A DNA stretch of 64,000 nucleotides from Dysosmobacter welbionis (GTDB lineage Bacteria > Bacillota > Clostridia > Oscillospirales > Oscillospiraceae), in contig NZ_CP034413.3 of assembly GCF_005121165.3 (NCBI RefSeq), positions 2,852,001 through 2,916,000 of the forward strand. Reading direction: 5' to 3'. Below the pieces are notes generated by a model. It was not told where the DNA came from. It worked only from the letters and a program-made list of their open reading frames with translations, and did no database searches. Position 1 is the first letter of the stretch. Each line of letters begins with the position of its first letter. Positions 55,790-63,990 of the stretch are shown piece by piece. The translations under genes and the position numbers were made by a program.

Positions 55790-55888
55790 ATGAGACAAAC
55801 TGATCGGCTCCTGCCCCAGGACCTGGCCGCCTGTCTGTGGCTGCTGGGTCTGGCCCTGCTGGCAGGAGAGAACGGGAGGAGGAATTGA
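55790..55888 (+). CDS. 32-residue small ORF ahead of the MFS gene
   Basis: It starts at ATG 55790 with a strong AAAGGAGG site and stops 1 bp before the MFS start codon. The peptide is MRQTDRLLPQD then a hydrophobic LAACLWLLGLALLAGE and a basic end. It could be a leader peptide giving translational coupling or a small membrane partner of the transporter. No homology can be judged by eye. Confidence 0.5.
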   Translation: MRQTDRLLPQDLAACLWLLGLALLAGENGRRN

Positions 55889-55889
55889 G

Positions 55890-57152
55890 ATGCGGGAAAA
55901 GCTGTTTCACCGGGACTTCACCTTGGTGGTGATTGGACAGATCATCTCCCTGCTGGGTAACGCCGTGCTGCGATTCGTCCTGCCGCTGTATCTGCTGGAC
56001 GTCACCGGTTCCCGGAGCCTGTTCGGCCTGTGCTCCGCCGCGGCGTTCGTGCCCATGGTGGTGCTGACGCCCCTGGGCGGCGTGGTGGCGGACCGTCTCC
56101 ATAAGCAGCGGATCATGGTGGCGCTGGACTTCTTCACCTGCGCCCTGGTGGCCCTGACGGCGCTGGCCTTGGGACATCTGCCCCTGGTGCCGGTGCTGGT
56201 GGCGGCCATGATGTTGCTGTATGGTATCTCCGGGGCATACCAGCCGGCGGTGCAGGCCAGCATGCCCCTGCTGTGCCCGCCGGATCGGCTGGTGGACGGC
56301 AACGCCGTCATCAACCAGGTCAGCGCCCTGTCCAGCCTGCTGGGACCGCTGCTGGGGAGCCTGGTTTACGGTGCCTTCGGCGTGACACCGGTCCTGGCGG
56401 GGGCCTCCGCCTGCTTTTTTGCTTCGGCGGTGATGGAACTGTTCATCCATATCCCCCATACGCCAAGACACACTGGAGCCAGCGTCTGGCAGACCGCCAG
56501 AGCGGATCTGGCGGAGAGCGGGACCTTCCTCTGGCAGGAACGGCCGGAGATCCTGAAGTACATCGCCCTGGTCAGCGCCTTCAACCTGCTGCTGAGCGCG
56601 CTGCTGGTGGTGAGTATGCCGGTGCTCATCAAACAGACCCTGGTGCTGGGGGACACCTGGTACGGCCTCAACCAGACCGCCATGGCGGCAGGGAGCCTGG
56701 CCGGGGGCCTGACAGCGGGACTGCTGGGTCCCCGGCTGACAGTCCGCCGGTCCTGGCTGACGCTGCTGGCCTGCGGGGTCTGCCTCATCCCCATGGGGCT
56801 CTGCCTGCTGGCAGGCGTGGGGGCTGTCGCGGCCTTTGCTGTGCTGACGGCTGCGGGCTTCGTTCTGATGGCTTGCGCCGCGCTGTTCACCGTGACCATG
56901 CTGGCCCACATTCAGGCTCAGACGCCGGCCACGCTGGTGGGGAAGGTGGTATCTCTGCTGCTGACCGTCTCCCTATGCGCCCAGCCGGCGGGGCAGGCTC
57001 TCTACGGGGTCCTGTTGGAGCAGCTGGCCGGGGGCGAGGGCTGGGTGCTGCTGGGCGCGGCCTGCGGGGCCATGATCGTCGCTGCGGCGGCCCGGCGGGT
57101 GGCTTACTCTGCCGCCTCCGGCTCCAGCAGGTGCATGGCGGAGACCTCGTAG
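55890..57152 (+). CDS. Major facilitator superfamily transporter
   Basis: 420 residues with about twelve membrane helices. GGVVADRLHKQRIM between helices 2 and 3 is the MFS motif A, and FVLPLYLLDVTGS is typical of the macrolide/drug efflux (MefA/TetV-like) branch. It probably exports a toxic compound under TetR control. Its last 49 bp overlap the converging SSB gene. Confidence 0.9.
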   Translation: MREKLFHRDFTLVVIGQIISLLGNAVLRFVLPLYLLDVTGSRSLFGLCSAAAFVPMVVLTPLGGVVADRLHKQRIMVALDFFTCALVALTALALGHLPLVPVLVAAMMLLYGISGAYQPAVQASMPLLCPPDRLVDGNAVINQVSALSSLLGPLLGSLVYGAFGVTPVLAGASACFFASAVMELFIHIPHTPRHTGASVWQTARADLAESGTFLWQERPEILKYIALVSAFNLLLSALLVVSMPVLIKQTLVLGDTWYGLNQTAMAAGSLAGGLTAGLLGPRLTVRRSWLTLLACGVCLIPMGLCLLAGVGAVAAFAVLTAAGFVLMACAALFTVTMLAHIQAQTPATLVGKVVSLLLTVSLCAQPAGQALYGVLLEQLAGGEGWVLLGAACGAMIVAAAARRVAYSAASGSSRCMAETS

Positions 57153-57715
57153 GCCACCCGTTCCTGGGCGGTGCCGTCCTCCAGGACCTTGCGGTAGGTC
57201 CGGCTCTGGACCCGGCCTTCCAGGCTGAGCGTGTCCCCCACCTGGAGCCGGGCCGCCTGGACCGCCAGCTGTCCCCAGGCAATCACCGGCAGATAGTCCG
57301 CCCGGCCGTACCGGCGGCTCACCGCCAGCATCAGGTCGCAGATGCTGCGGCCCAGAGGGGTGCGGCGGAAGATGGGGGGCTTGCACAGGGCGCCGGAGAG
57401 CAGAATGCGGTTGCAGGGCTCTCCGGACCCGGGTTCCATGGCTTGGGCATACACCGTCAGCACCAGCCGATTCCCAACGCCGGAGCGGTTGTTGAAGGAC
57501 CGCAGCTGCCCCCGGACCCGGAGCGGGTCCTCCAGCCGCACCGCAGTCAGCAGGGCCTCCGGCACCAGCACCGGCAGCGTGTCCGGAGTGCCGGAGAGCC
57601 GGGGCACCTGCAGGGGAAAGCGATAAAACCGGGTGCCGTGGTTTTCATGGGAGAGTGCAGGCGCCTCCAGAGCAATCCCCTCCAGCAGCACCTCGTTGCG
57701 GGTCTGAGTCGTCAT
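57104..57715 (-). CDS. Single-stranded DNA-binding protein with two OB-like halves
   Basis: 203 residues. The N-terminal half (EVLLEGIALEAPAL...RFYRFPLQVPRLSG) and the C-terminal half (NRILLSGALCKPPIFRRTPLGRSICDLMLAV...YLPVIAWGQLA) each look like an OB-fold of the SSB/PriB group. The second half has the better SSB signature. It lacks the acidic DDDIPF-type tail of replicative SSB. The start MTTQTRNEV follows AGGTGG. It may be an accessory SSB conserved in Oscillospiraceae-type genomes. Confidence 0.8.
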   Translation of the reverse strand: MTTQTRNEVLLEGIALEAPALSHENHGTRFYRFPLQVPRLSGTPDTLPVLVPEALLTAVRLEDPLRVRGQLRSFNNRSGVGNRLVLTVYAQAMEPGSGEPCNRILLSGALCKPPIFRRTPLGRSICDLMLAVSRRYGRADYLPVIAWGQLAVQAARLQVGDTLSLEGRVQSRTYRKVLEDGTAQERVAYEVSAMHLLEPEAAE

Positions 57716-57801
57716 GTTGTCCACCTCTCGGTCGTGATGGTACACCTTATGAGAGCCGCGGCCGGGATAGACCTGAAAATCCCCGGCGGCGGAACAGGTC
57801 C

Positions 57802-57830
57802 TTGCCTCCGGGGCGGAATGCGTATATAAT
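57802..57830 (+). promoter_or_regulatory. Promoter of the flavodoxin gene
   Basis: TTGCCT, a 17-bp spacer and TATAAT, 49 bp before the start. Confidence 0.75.
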
Positions 57831-57879
57831 AAAGCCATGAATCCGGCGGCCCACCGCCGTTCCACAAGGAGGGGAAGCG

Positions 57880-58437
57880 ATGAAAGCCATTGTCTACACA
57901 TCCCAGACCGGGCACACCCAGCGGTATGCCCAGATGCTGGCGGAAAGGACCGGCGTGCCGGCATACAGCCTGAAGGAGGCCGGAAAGAGCTTGCGGCGGG
58001 GCGAGGAGATCTTCTACATGGGCTGGCTGATGGCCGGCACGGTGAAGGGCCTCCAGAGCGCCATGGACCGCTATACCATCCGGGGGGCAGCCATTGTAGG
58101 GGTCTCGCCTCAGGGGAACGGCGACCTCTGGACCGAGGCCCGGATCAACGGGGGATACAGCGACAGCGGCGGGCGGCTGTTCTATCTCCAGGGCGGCTAC
58201 GCACCGGAGAAGCTGGGCTTTTTCTATCGCATGATGATGAAGCCCATGGCCGGCTCCGTTGTCCGTCAGGTGCAGGCCCGGGGAGAGGCCGCCACGGACC
58301 AGGAGCGCCGGATGGCGGAGATCTTTCAGCACGGCGGCGACTTTGTCCGGGAGGAGGCGCTGGATGAGATCGTCCGCTGGTTCCGGGAGGGCCCCCACGA
58401 CGGAGAGGTGAAAGCGGTCCCCAGCGTGGACATTTGA
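57880..58437 (+). CDS. Flavodoxin-family protein
   Basis: 185 residues. The FMN phosphate loop YTSQTGHTQRYAQ is at residues 6-18, FYMGWLMAGTVKGLQ follows as the second loop region, and the rest is a shortened flavodoxin fold with a helical C-terminus. It is probably a low-potential electron carrier or flavin reductase partner. It starts behind AAGGAGGGG. Confidence 0.8.
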   Translation: MKAIVYTSQTGHTQRYAQMLAERTGVPAYSLKEAGKSLRRGEEIFYMGWLMAGTVKGLQSAMDRYTIRGAAIVGVSPQGNGDLWTEARINGGYSDSGGRLFYLQGGYAPEKLGFFYRMMMKPMAGSVVRQVQARGEAATDQERRMAEIFQHGGDFVREEALDEIVRWFREGPHDGEVKAVPSVDI

Positions 58438-58448
58438 ACCTGACGAAA

Positions 58449-58484
58449 AAGGCCCCGGCTGTCCAAAAGGACAGCCGGGGCCTT
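58449..58484. terminator. Bidirectional terminator
   Basis: A 16-bp perfect stem with loop AAAA lies between the converging flavodoxin and malic enzyme genes. A-rich and T-rich flanks suit both directions. Confidence 0.88.
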
Positions 58485-58511
58485 CTGCATACGTGAACAG
58501 CAGCGGAGGAC

Positions 58512-59684
58512 TCAGACTCTGGCCACGCCGGAGGCGCGGGCGGCCTGCTCCACAGCGGAGGCCACCGCGTCCCGTACCCGTGGATCGAAGGCGGCGGGGA
58601 TGATATAGTCGGCAGAGAGGTCGTCTCCCACTAGCTCCGCCAAGGCATGGGCGGCGGCGATCTTCATAGCGTCGTTGATGTCGCTGGCCCGGGCATCGAG
58701 GGCGCCCCGGAAGATGCCGGGGAAGGCCAGCACGTTGTTGATCTGGTTGGGATAGTCGCTGCGGCCGGTGGCCACCACCGCCGCACCGCCGGCCTTGGCG
58801 TCGTCGGGGAAGATCTCCGGCGTGGGGTTGGCGCAGGCGAAGATGACGGCTCCAGCGTTCATGGTCTGCACCATCTCCTTGGTCACGGCGCCGGGGGCGG
58901 ACACGCCGATGAACACATCGGCTCCCGCCAGCACGTCCGCCAGGGAGCCGGTCCGCTTCTCCGGATTCGTCACCTGGGCCATCTCCTCCTTGATCCAGTT
59001 CATGCCGTCGCTGCGGCCGGCGTAGATGGCGCCCTTCCGGTCACAGAGGGTCACGTCCCCTGCCCCGGCGGAGAGCAGCAGCTTCGTGATGGAGACGGCG
59101 GCGGCGCCGGCACCGTTGATAACGATTCGGACATCCTCCAGCCGCTTGCCCACCACTTTCAGGGCGTTGGTGAGCCCCGCCAGGGTGATGACGGCGGTGC
59201 CGTGCTGATCGTCGTGGAAGATGGGGATGTCGCACCGCTCCTTCAGCTTCCGCTCAATCTCAAAGCACCGGGGGGCGGCGATATCCTCCAGATTCACGCC
59301 GCCGAAGGACCCGGCCAGCAGGGCCACGGTGTTCACGATCTCGTCCACGTCGTGGCTGCGGACGCACAGGGGAATGGCGTCCACGCCGCCGAAGGCCTTG
59401 AACAGGACGCATTTGCCCTCCATGACGGGCATCCCCGCCTCCGGGCCGATGTCTCCCAGCCCCAGGACGGCGGAGCCGTCGGTGACCACCGCCACGGTGT
59501 TCCACCGGCGGGTCAGCTCGTAGCTCTTGCTGATGTCCTTCTGGATCTCCAGGCAGGGCTGGGCCACGCCGGGGGTGTAGGCCAGGGACAGCGCCTCCTT
59601 GCTGTCCACCTGGGCCCGGGGCGTCACCTCCAGCTTGCCCCTCCACTCGGAATGCAGGCGCAGGGATTCCTTTGCGTAATCCAT
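58512..59684 (-). CDS. NAD(P)-dependent malic enzyme
   Basis: 390 residues, the short bacterial form without the phosphotransacetylase tail. Motifs include LSLAYTPGVAQPCL, VTDGSAVLGLGDIGPEAGMPVMEGK (substrate site), FHDDQHGTAVITLAGL (metal site) and VINGAGAAAVSITKLL (dinucleotide loop). It decarboxylates malate to pyruvate, feeding NifJ or supplying NADPH. It starts MDYAKESLRLH behind GAGGAG. Confidence 0.95.
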   Translation of the reverse strand: MDYAKESLRLHSEWRGKLEVTPRAQVDSKEALSLAYTPGVAQPCLEIQKDISKSYELTRRWNTVAVVTDGSAVLGLGDIGPEAGMPVMEGKCVLFKAFGGVDAIPLCVRSHDVDEIVNTVALLAGSFGGVNLEDIAAPRCFEIERKLKERCDIPIFHDDQHGTAVITLAGLTNALKVVGKRLEDVRIVINGAGAAAVSITKLLLSAGAGDVTLCDRKGAIYAGRSDGMNWIKEEMAQVTNPEKRTGSLADVLAGADVFIGVSAPGAVTKEMVQTMNAGAVIFACANPTPEIFPDDAKAGGAAVVATGRSDYPNQINNVLAFPGIFRGALDARASDINDAMKIAAAHALAELVGDDLSADYIIPAAFDPRVRDAVASAVEQAARASGVARV

Positions 59685-59848
59685 GATCGGTACTCCTCTC
59701 CATAACGCTCAAAAGTTGTTTTTATTGTACGGGAAAAGCGGACGGTTGTCAATTTCCGGTGCCGGCGGGGCGGGGAAAATCCAAGCGGTCTCTTGCATTC
59801 CGGAAGCGCCTGTGGCAAAATAGATGGGACAGAAAAGGAGGCGGTTTC

Positions 59849-60295
59849 GTGAAGATTTCGACCAAGGGGCGGTACGCCCTGCGCCTGATGATCGATGTGG
59901 CGGTCCACGGCGGGGAGGAGTTCGTCTCCTTGAAGGATGTGGCCGCCCGGCAGGGCATTTCCATGAAGTATCTGGAGCAGATCGCGGGTCTGCTGGGAAA
60001 GGCGGGATTCCTCCGCAGCGGGCGTGGCGCCCTGGGGGGATATCGTCTGACGAAAGCGCCGGAGGAGTATACCCTGGGCAGTATCCTCCGGCTGACAGAG
60101 GGAAATCTGGCCCCGGTGGCCTGCCTGGAGACGGAGGAGAACGCCTGCGAGCGGTGCGGCGTCTGCCCGACCCTGGACTTCTGGACGGGCCTGTATGCGG
60201 CCGTGAACGAATATGTAGACCGCTTCACCCTGGCGGATCTGGTGCGGGAGGAATTGGAGAAACAGGGGAGAGCGTCCCGACCCTCCACAGACTGA
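59849..60295 (+). CDS. Rrf2-family iron-sulfur regulator
   Basis: 148 residues from a GTG with AAAGGAGG upstream. MKISTKGRYALRLMIDVA and the winged helix VAARQGISMKYLEQIAGLLGKAGFLRSGRGALGGYRL are typical of Rrf2. The cysteines in CLETEENACERCGVC fit [2Fe-2S] or [4Fe-4S] ligation as in IscR. The target genes are not evident from the neighbourhood. Confidence 0.92.
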   Translation: MKISTKGRYALRLMIDVAVHGGEEFVSLKDVAARQGISMKYLEQIAGLLGKAGFLRSGRGALGGYRLTKAPEEYTLGSILRLTEGNLAPVACLETEENACERCGVCPTLDFWTGLYAAVNEYVDRFTLADLVREELEKQGRASRPSTD

Positions 60296-60301
60296 ATGGC
60301 A

Positions 60302-60332
60302 AAACGCCGGCCTCATATAGAGGCCGGCGTTT
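60302..60332. terminator. Bidirectional terminator
   Basis: A 13-bp stem AAACGCCGGCCTC / GAGGCCGGCGTTT with a 5-nt loop lies between the converging Rrf2 and molybdenum-cofactor genes. Confidence 0.85.
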
Positions 60333-60346
60333 GTTTGAAAAGCAGG

Positions 60347-60844
60347 TCAGTCCGTCAGCCCGGCGCAGTCGGCGGGCCGTCCGGAGAGCATCTCCAGCCC
60401 GTGGGCGAGCGCGGGGAGGACGGCCTCCAGGTTTTCCCTGGCCGCCTTGGGAGAGCCGGGGAGATTCACGATGAGCGTCCCCTTCCGGATGCCCGCCGCG
60501 GCCCGGGACAGCATGGCCCGGTTCGTCACCTGCATGGAGGCGTAGCGCATGGCCTCCGGAATGCCGGGGGTCAGCCGGTCACACACGGCGAGGGTGGCCT
60601 CCGGCGTCACATCCCGGGGGGCGAAGCCGGTGCCTCCGGTGGTGACGATGAGATCCACCGGCTCCCGGTCGCACCACTGCCGCAGGGCAGCCTCGATCCG
60701 GCCCTTCTCGTCCGGGACAATGGCGGTCTCCGTCACCGCGTACCCGGCGTTTTTCAGAATTTCCACAACCAGAGGCCCGCCCGCGTCAGGGCGCTCTCCC
60801 CGGAAACTCCGGTCGCTGACGGTCAGGACAGCGGCTTTGAACAT
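60347..60844 (-). CDS. Molybdenum cofactor biosynthesis protein (MogA/MoaB family)
   Basis: 165 residues. AAVLTVSDRSFRGERPDAGGP, VTTGGTGFAPRDVTPEAT and NLPGSPKAARENLEAVLPAL are the molybdopterin-binding signatures. The protein adenylylates molybdopterin before molybdate insertion. It is the last gene of modA-modB-modC-mogA, 14 bp after modC, tying uptake to cofactor assembly. Confidence 0.93.
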   Translation of the reverse strand: MFKAAVLTVSDRSFRGERPDAGGPLVVEILKNAGYAVTETAIVPDEKGRIEAALRQWCDREPVDLIVTTGGTGFAPRDVTPEATLAVCDRLTPGIPEAMRYASMQVTNRAMLSRAAAGIRKGTLIVNLPGSPKAARENLEAVLPALAHGLEMLSGRPADCAGLTD

Positions 60845-60858
60845 GGTAGATCACTCCT

Positions 60859-61905
60859 TCACGATTCCAGCAGCAGAATGGCCTCCGGCGGAACGGAGAC
60901 GGTGAGGCGGTCCTTGTCCGGCACCGCCTGCCAGTTGTCCTTGTCCAGCTCCATCCGCAGCAGGGGCGCCTCCGGCGCCGCGCCCTCCGGCCGCAGCAGC
61001 ACGATGGTGGAAAACACGTCCTCCACCACCTTTACTGCCGTGCAGGAGAAGGCGTTTTCCGCCCCGGGACCGGCCAGCTGAACATGGTGGGCCCGGATGC
61101 CGATCCGGCAGACGCCCTCCGGCACCGGACGGCTGCAGGAGAGCGTCAGTCCCCAGTCCGGAAGAAACACCGCATCCTCCCTTGGCCGGGCGTCGGCATA
61201 GTTCTTGCAGCCGGAGAGCCGGGCAGCGGCCTCTGTGCCGGGGCTGCGGAACAGCTCCCCCAGGGTGGTCACAGGCTGGGATCTGCCCCGGTCTATGACA
61301 CACACCCGGCGGCAGTTCCGGAACACCTCCCCCCGGTCATGGGAGACCCACAGCACCGTGCCCGGGAATCCGCCCAGTGTCTCTGCCAGCTCCAGTTCCA
61401 GCTGGTATTTCAGGTAGCTGTCCAGGGCGGAGAAGGGCTCGTCCAGCAGGATGGCCGTGGGCTCCGACGCTAGGATTCGGGCCAGGGCGCACCGCTGCTG
61501 CTGCCCGCCGGAGAGCTGCCCCGGCTTCTGGTCTGCCACGGCCTCCAGCCGGAACTGCCGCAGCTTCTCCGCCACCTCTGTTTGGCGGCGGGCCTTGTCC
61601 CGCACGGCTGCGGCGATGTTCTGCCGCACCGTCATGTTGGGGAACAGAGCGTACTGCTGGAACAGGTACCCGACCTGCCGCCGCTGGGGCGGCAGGTTGA
61701 TTCTGGAGGCGCTGTCGTAAAGGGTAACACCGTCCAGCTCGATGTGTCCCTCGTCCGGCGTCAGAATGCCGGCGATGCACTTGAGGGTCACAGACTTGCC
61801 GCACCCCGAGGCCCCCAGCAGGGCCAGCGTCTCATCCCCGGCGTCAAACTGGACCGCCAGATGAAAATTTCCCAGGGCCTTTCGGATGTCCACGGAAAGC
61901 GCCAT
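60859..61905 (-). CDS. modC: Molybdate ABC transporter, ATP-binding protein
   Basis: 348 residues. Walker A GASGCGKS near residue 32, signature LSGGQQQR near 127 and Walker B AILLDEPFSALD. The C-terminal region (about 240-348) is the TOBE/Mop domain that can bind molybdate. It powers ModB. The ATG shares one base with the modB stop (TAATG). Confidence 0.95.
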   Translation of the reverse strand: MALSVDIRKALGNFHLAVQFDAGDETLALLGASGCGKSVTLKCIAGILTPDEGHIELDGVTLYDSASRINLPPQRRQVGYLFQQYALFPNMTVRQNIAAAVRDKARRQTEVAEKLRQFRLEAVADQKPGQLSGGQQQRCALARILASEPTAILLDEPFSALDSYLKYQLELELAETLGGFPGTVLWVSHDRGEVFRNCRRVCVIDRGRSQPVTTLGELFRSPGTEAAARLSGCKNYADARPREDAVFLPDWGLTLSCSRPVPEGVCRIGIRAHHVQLAGPGAENAFSCTAVKVVEDVFSTIVLLRPEGAAPEAPLLRMELDKDNWQAVPDKDRLTVSVPPEAILLLES

Positions 61906-62585
61906 TACCGTCTGCCCCCTTTTCCGGCCCGTTTCTGGCGGGCTTCCAGCAGGTTCACTGCCAACAGGAATACAGCGGAGATGGCAATGTTCACCAGCAC
62001 CCAGCGGAGGGCCTCTGTGTCATTGTCGGTCCGCCAGAGCTGATAGACGGTGGTGGAGATGGTGGCGGTGCGGCCGGGGGTGTAGCCGGCGATCATGGAG
62101 GTGGCACCATACTCCCCCAGAGCCCGGGCAAAGGCCAGCACAGTCCCCGCCAGGATGCCCTGGCGGCACACGGGCATCCGCACCCGCCAGAAGATCCAGA
62201 TATTGGACCGGCCCAGGGTCGCCGCAGCTTCCGCCAGCGTAGGATCGAAGCTCTCAAAGGCCCCCCGGGCGGTACGGTACATCAGGGGGAAGGCCACCAC
62301 CACCGTGGCAAAGACAGCGGACCACCAGGTCATCACCAGCCTCAGGCCGAAGTGGGCCTGCACCCAGGCGCCGATGGGGCGGTTGGGCCCCAGCAGCACC
62401 AGCAGCAGCCAGCCCACCACGGTGGGCGGCAGCACCAGGGGCAGGGTCAGCACCACATCCAGCACGCCCTTCACCAGCCGGGGCAGCTTGGCGATGTAGT
62501 ACGCCGCCAGGATCCCCAGGAAGAATACCGCCACCGTGGAGATGGCGGCGATCCGCAATGAGTTGTAGAGAGGGTACCAGTCCAT
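61905..62585 (-). CDS. modB: Molybdate ABC transporter, permease
   Basis: 226 residues with about five membrane helices and the EAA loop EAAATLGRSNIWIFWRV. LPLVLPPTVVGWLLLVLLG near residue 50 is the ModB signature. It starts MDWYPLYNSLRIAAIS at 62585 behind CCAGGAGG. The RBS and first 15 codons are repeated twice more upstream in tandem, each ending in a premature stop. Only this copy continues into a full gene. Confidence 0.95.
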   Translation of the reverse strand: MDWYPLYNSLRIAAISTVAVFFLGILAAYYIAKLPRLVKGVLDVVLTLPLVLPPTVVGWLLLVLLGPNRPIGAWVQAHFGLRLVMTWWSAVFATVVVAFPLMYRTARGAFESFDPTLAEAAATLGRSNIWIFWRVRMPVCRQGILAGTVLAFARALGEYGATSMIAGYTPGRTATISTTVYQLWRTDNDTEALRWVLVNIAISAVFLLAVNLLEARQKRAGKGGRR

Positions 62586-62723
62586 TTCAAAAAACCTCCT
62601 GGGGAAAGGGGGCGTCTGCCATCCCGACCCGCCAGAGGCGGGCCGCCGCAGAAGCGGCGTACAAGCGTTTTGCAAAGCAAAACCTTGGAGAGGCCGGGCT
62701 TTGCCTGGCCGAGCAAAATCAAA

Positions 62724-62804
62724 TCAAGGGCTCCCATTGGGCCAAGGCCCAATGGGAACGATGGCGGCGATCCGCAATGAGTTGTAGAGAGGGTACCAGT
62801 CCAT
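62724..62804 (-). pseudogene. Truncated modB start (decoy ORF, inner copy)
   Basis: From ATG 62804 the first 15 codons equal modB exactly, then 11 codons from the hairpin block (VPIGPWPNGSP) and TGA. It has the same AGGAGG site as the true gene and so should be translated as a 26-residue peptide. It is in frame with modB, exactly 219 bp upstream. Confidence 0.7.
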
Positions 62805-62942
62805 TTCAAAAAACCTCCTGGGGAAAGGGGGCGTCTGCCATCCCGACCCGCCAGAGGCGGGCCGCCGCAGAAGCGGCGTACAAGCGTTTTGCAAAGCAAA
62901 ACCTTGGAGAGGCCGGGCTTTGCCTGGTCGAGCAAAATCAAA

Positions 62943-63023
62943 TCAAGGGCTCCCATTGAGCCAAGTCCCAATGGGAACGATGGCGGCGATCCGCAATGAG
63001 TTGTAAAGAGGGGACCAGGCCAT
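62943..63023 (-). pseudogene. Truncated modB start (decoy ORF, outer copy)
   Basis: From ATG 63023: MAWSPLYNSLRIAAI, then VPIGTWLNGSP and a stop. It differs from modB at three codons, two of them changing residues (Asp to Ala and Tyr to Ser). An AAAGGA ribosome site not shared with the repeats precedes it. It may be the remnant of the original modB start next to modA. Confidence 0.65.
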
Positions 63024-63138
63024 AAGGTTCCTTTGGAAAATAAGAAATCCGGAGTTTGGAATGAGGGGATCAAGGGCTGTCAGAAAGCATTTTAAACGAT
63101 CCAGCCTTATCAGACGCCTATTTCCAATCTGCTTGAAC

Positions 63139-63990
63139 TCACACCATGGGGCTGAAGCCTACCGCCTCGAAGCAGGCCATGGCCTCGTCGGTCGACAGGA
63201 AGTCCAGGAAGGCCTTGGCAGCATCGGGATTGGCGCTGTTTTTCATGACGGCGGCGGGGTAGATCACCTGGCCGCACATCTCAGCGGTGGCCTCGTCCAC
63301 CACGGTCAGACCGGCGGAGAAGGCGTCGGTGGCGTAGATCACGCCGCAGTCCACGGTGCCCTCAGAGACCTGGGTGGTGACCTCCTTCACGTTGGAGCCG
63401 TAGGTCAGCACGCCGGAACTGGCCAGGGTCTCCTCATTCAGACCGTAGTAGGTGAAGATCTTCTGGGTGTACTGGCCCACTGGAACGTCGCTGTTGCCCA
63501 TGGCCAGGAACACATCGCCGCTGGCCAGCAGCTCCGCCAGCTGGTCAAAGGACTCGATGCCCTTGGGGTTGCCCTCGGGAACGGCCAGGGTCACCTTGTT
63601 CTCCAGCAGGTCCAGGCGGGTGGCGCTATTCACCAGGTCCAGGCCCTCGGTGTTCTCCTCGCCGCCCTCGGCGTCCAACTGGTTCATCTGCTTGGGAGCG
63701 GCGGAGATGAACACATCACAGTCGGCTCCCTCCTGGATCTGGGTTTTCAGGGTGCCGGAGGAGTCATAAGTCGCCACGACGGCGACTTCCGGAGCCACGG
63801 CCTTGTAGGCCTCGATGACCTGATCCAGGGACTCCTGCATGGAGGCCGCGGCAAAGACGTGCAGCTCTACCGGTTCGGCGGTGGTCTCTGTGGTGTCGTC
63901 TGTGGTGCTGTCGGTGTCCGCACTGCCGCTGCAGGCGGTCAGGGCCAGCGCCATGGACAGGGCCAGAACGAGGGAGAAAAGCTTTTTCAT
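63139..63990 (-). CDS. modA: Molybdate ABC transporter, substrate-binding lipoprotein
   Basis: 283 residues. A lipoprotein signal peptide ends LALTACSGS, lipidated on Cys20, and a Ser/Thr/Asp linker follows. The ModA fold has the oxyanion-binding FAAASMQESLDQ and TYDSSGTLKTQI. It also has SAAPKQMNQLD, and VDCGVIYATDAF near the C-terminus. It captures molybdate or tungstate outside the membrane for ModBC. It is the first gene of the operon, and the hairpin repeats follow its stop by about 115 bp. Confidence 0.95.
   Translation of the reverse strand: MKKLFSLVLALSMALALTACSGSADTDSTTDDTTETTAEPVELHVFAAASMQESLDQVIEAYKAVAPEVAVVATYDSSGTLKTQIQEGADCDVFISAAPKQMNQLDAEGGEENTEGLDLVNSATRLDLLENKVTLAVPEGNPKGIESFDQLAELLASGDVFLAMGNSDVPVGQYTQKIFTYYGLNEETLASSGVLTYGSNVKEVTTQVSEGTVDCGVIYATDAFSAGLTVVDEATAEMCGQVIYPAAVMKNSANPDAAKAFLDFLSTDEAMACFEAVGFSPMV

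Larger units (their letters stand above)
62541..63023 (-). repeat. 2.2 tandem copies of a 219-bp unit containing the modB 5' end and five hairpins
   Basis: Units lie at 62541-62759 and 62760-62978, with a partial third at 62979-63023. Each full unit contains the first 15 modB codons, an AGGAGG ribosome site and about 174 bp of back-to-back hairpins. In the first unit these are 62628-62642, 62645-62658, 62667-62683, 62692-62710 and 62733-62756. Units 1 and 2 are nearly identical; the partial copy next to modA has diverged more. The hairpins lie in the modA-modB intercistronic RNA, comparable in position to REP sequences between malE and malF. Confidence 0.92.

Noticed and set aside
62541-63023. 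CRISPR or VNTR-type array
   Set aside because: The unit is 219 bp, only 2.2 copies, with no spacers and no cas genes; it contains a gene start and hairpins instead.
62471-63073. 200-residue repetitive protein read through the modB repeats
   Set aside because: It is out of frame with modB and arises because the 219-bp unit lacks stops in that frame; no ribosome site or known family.
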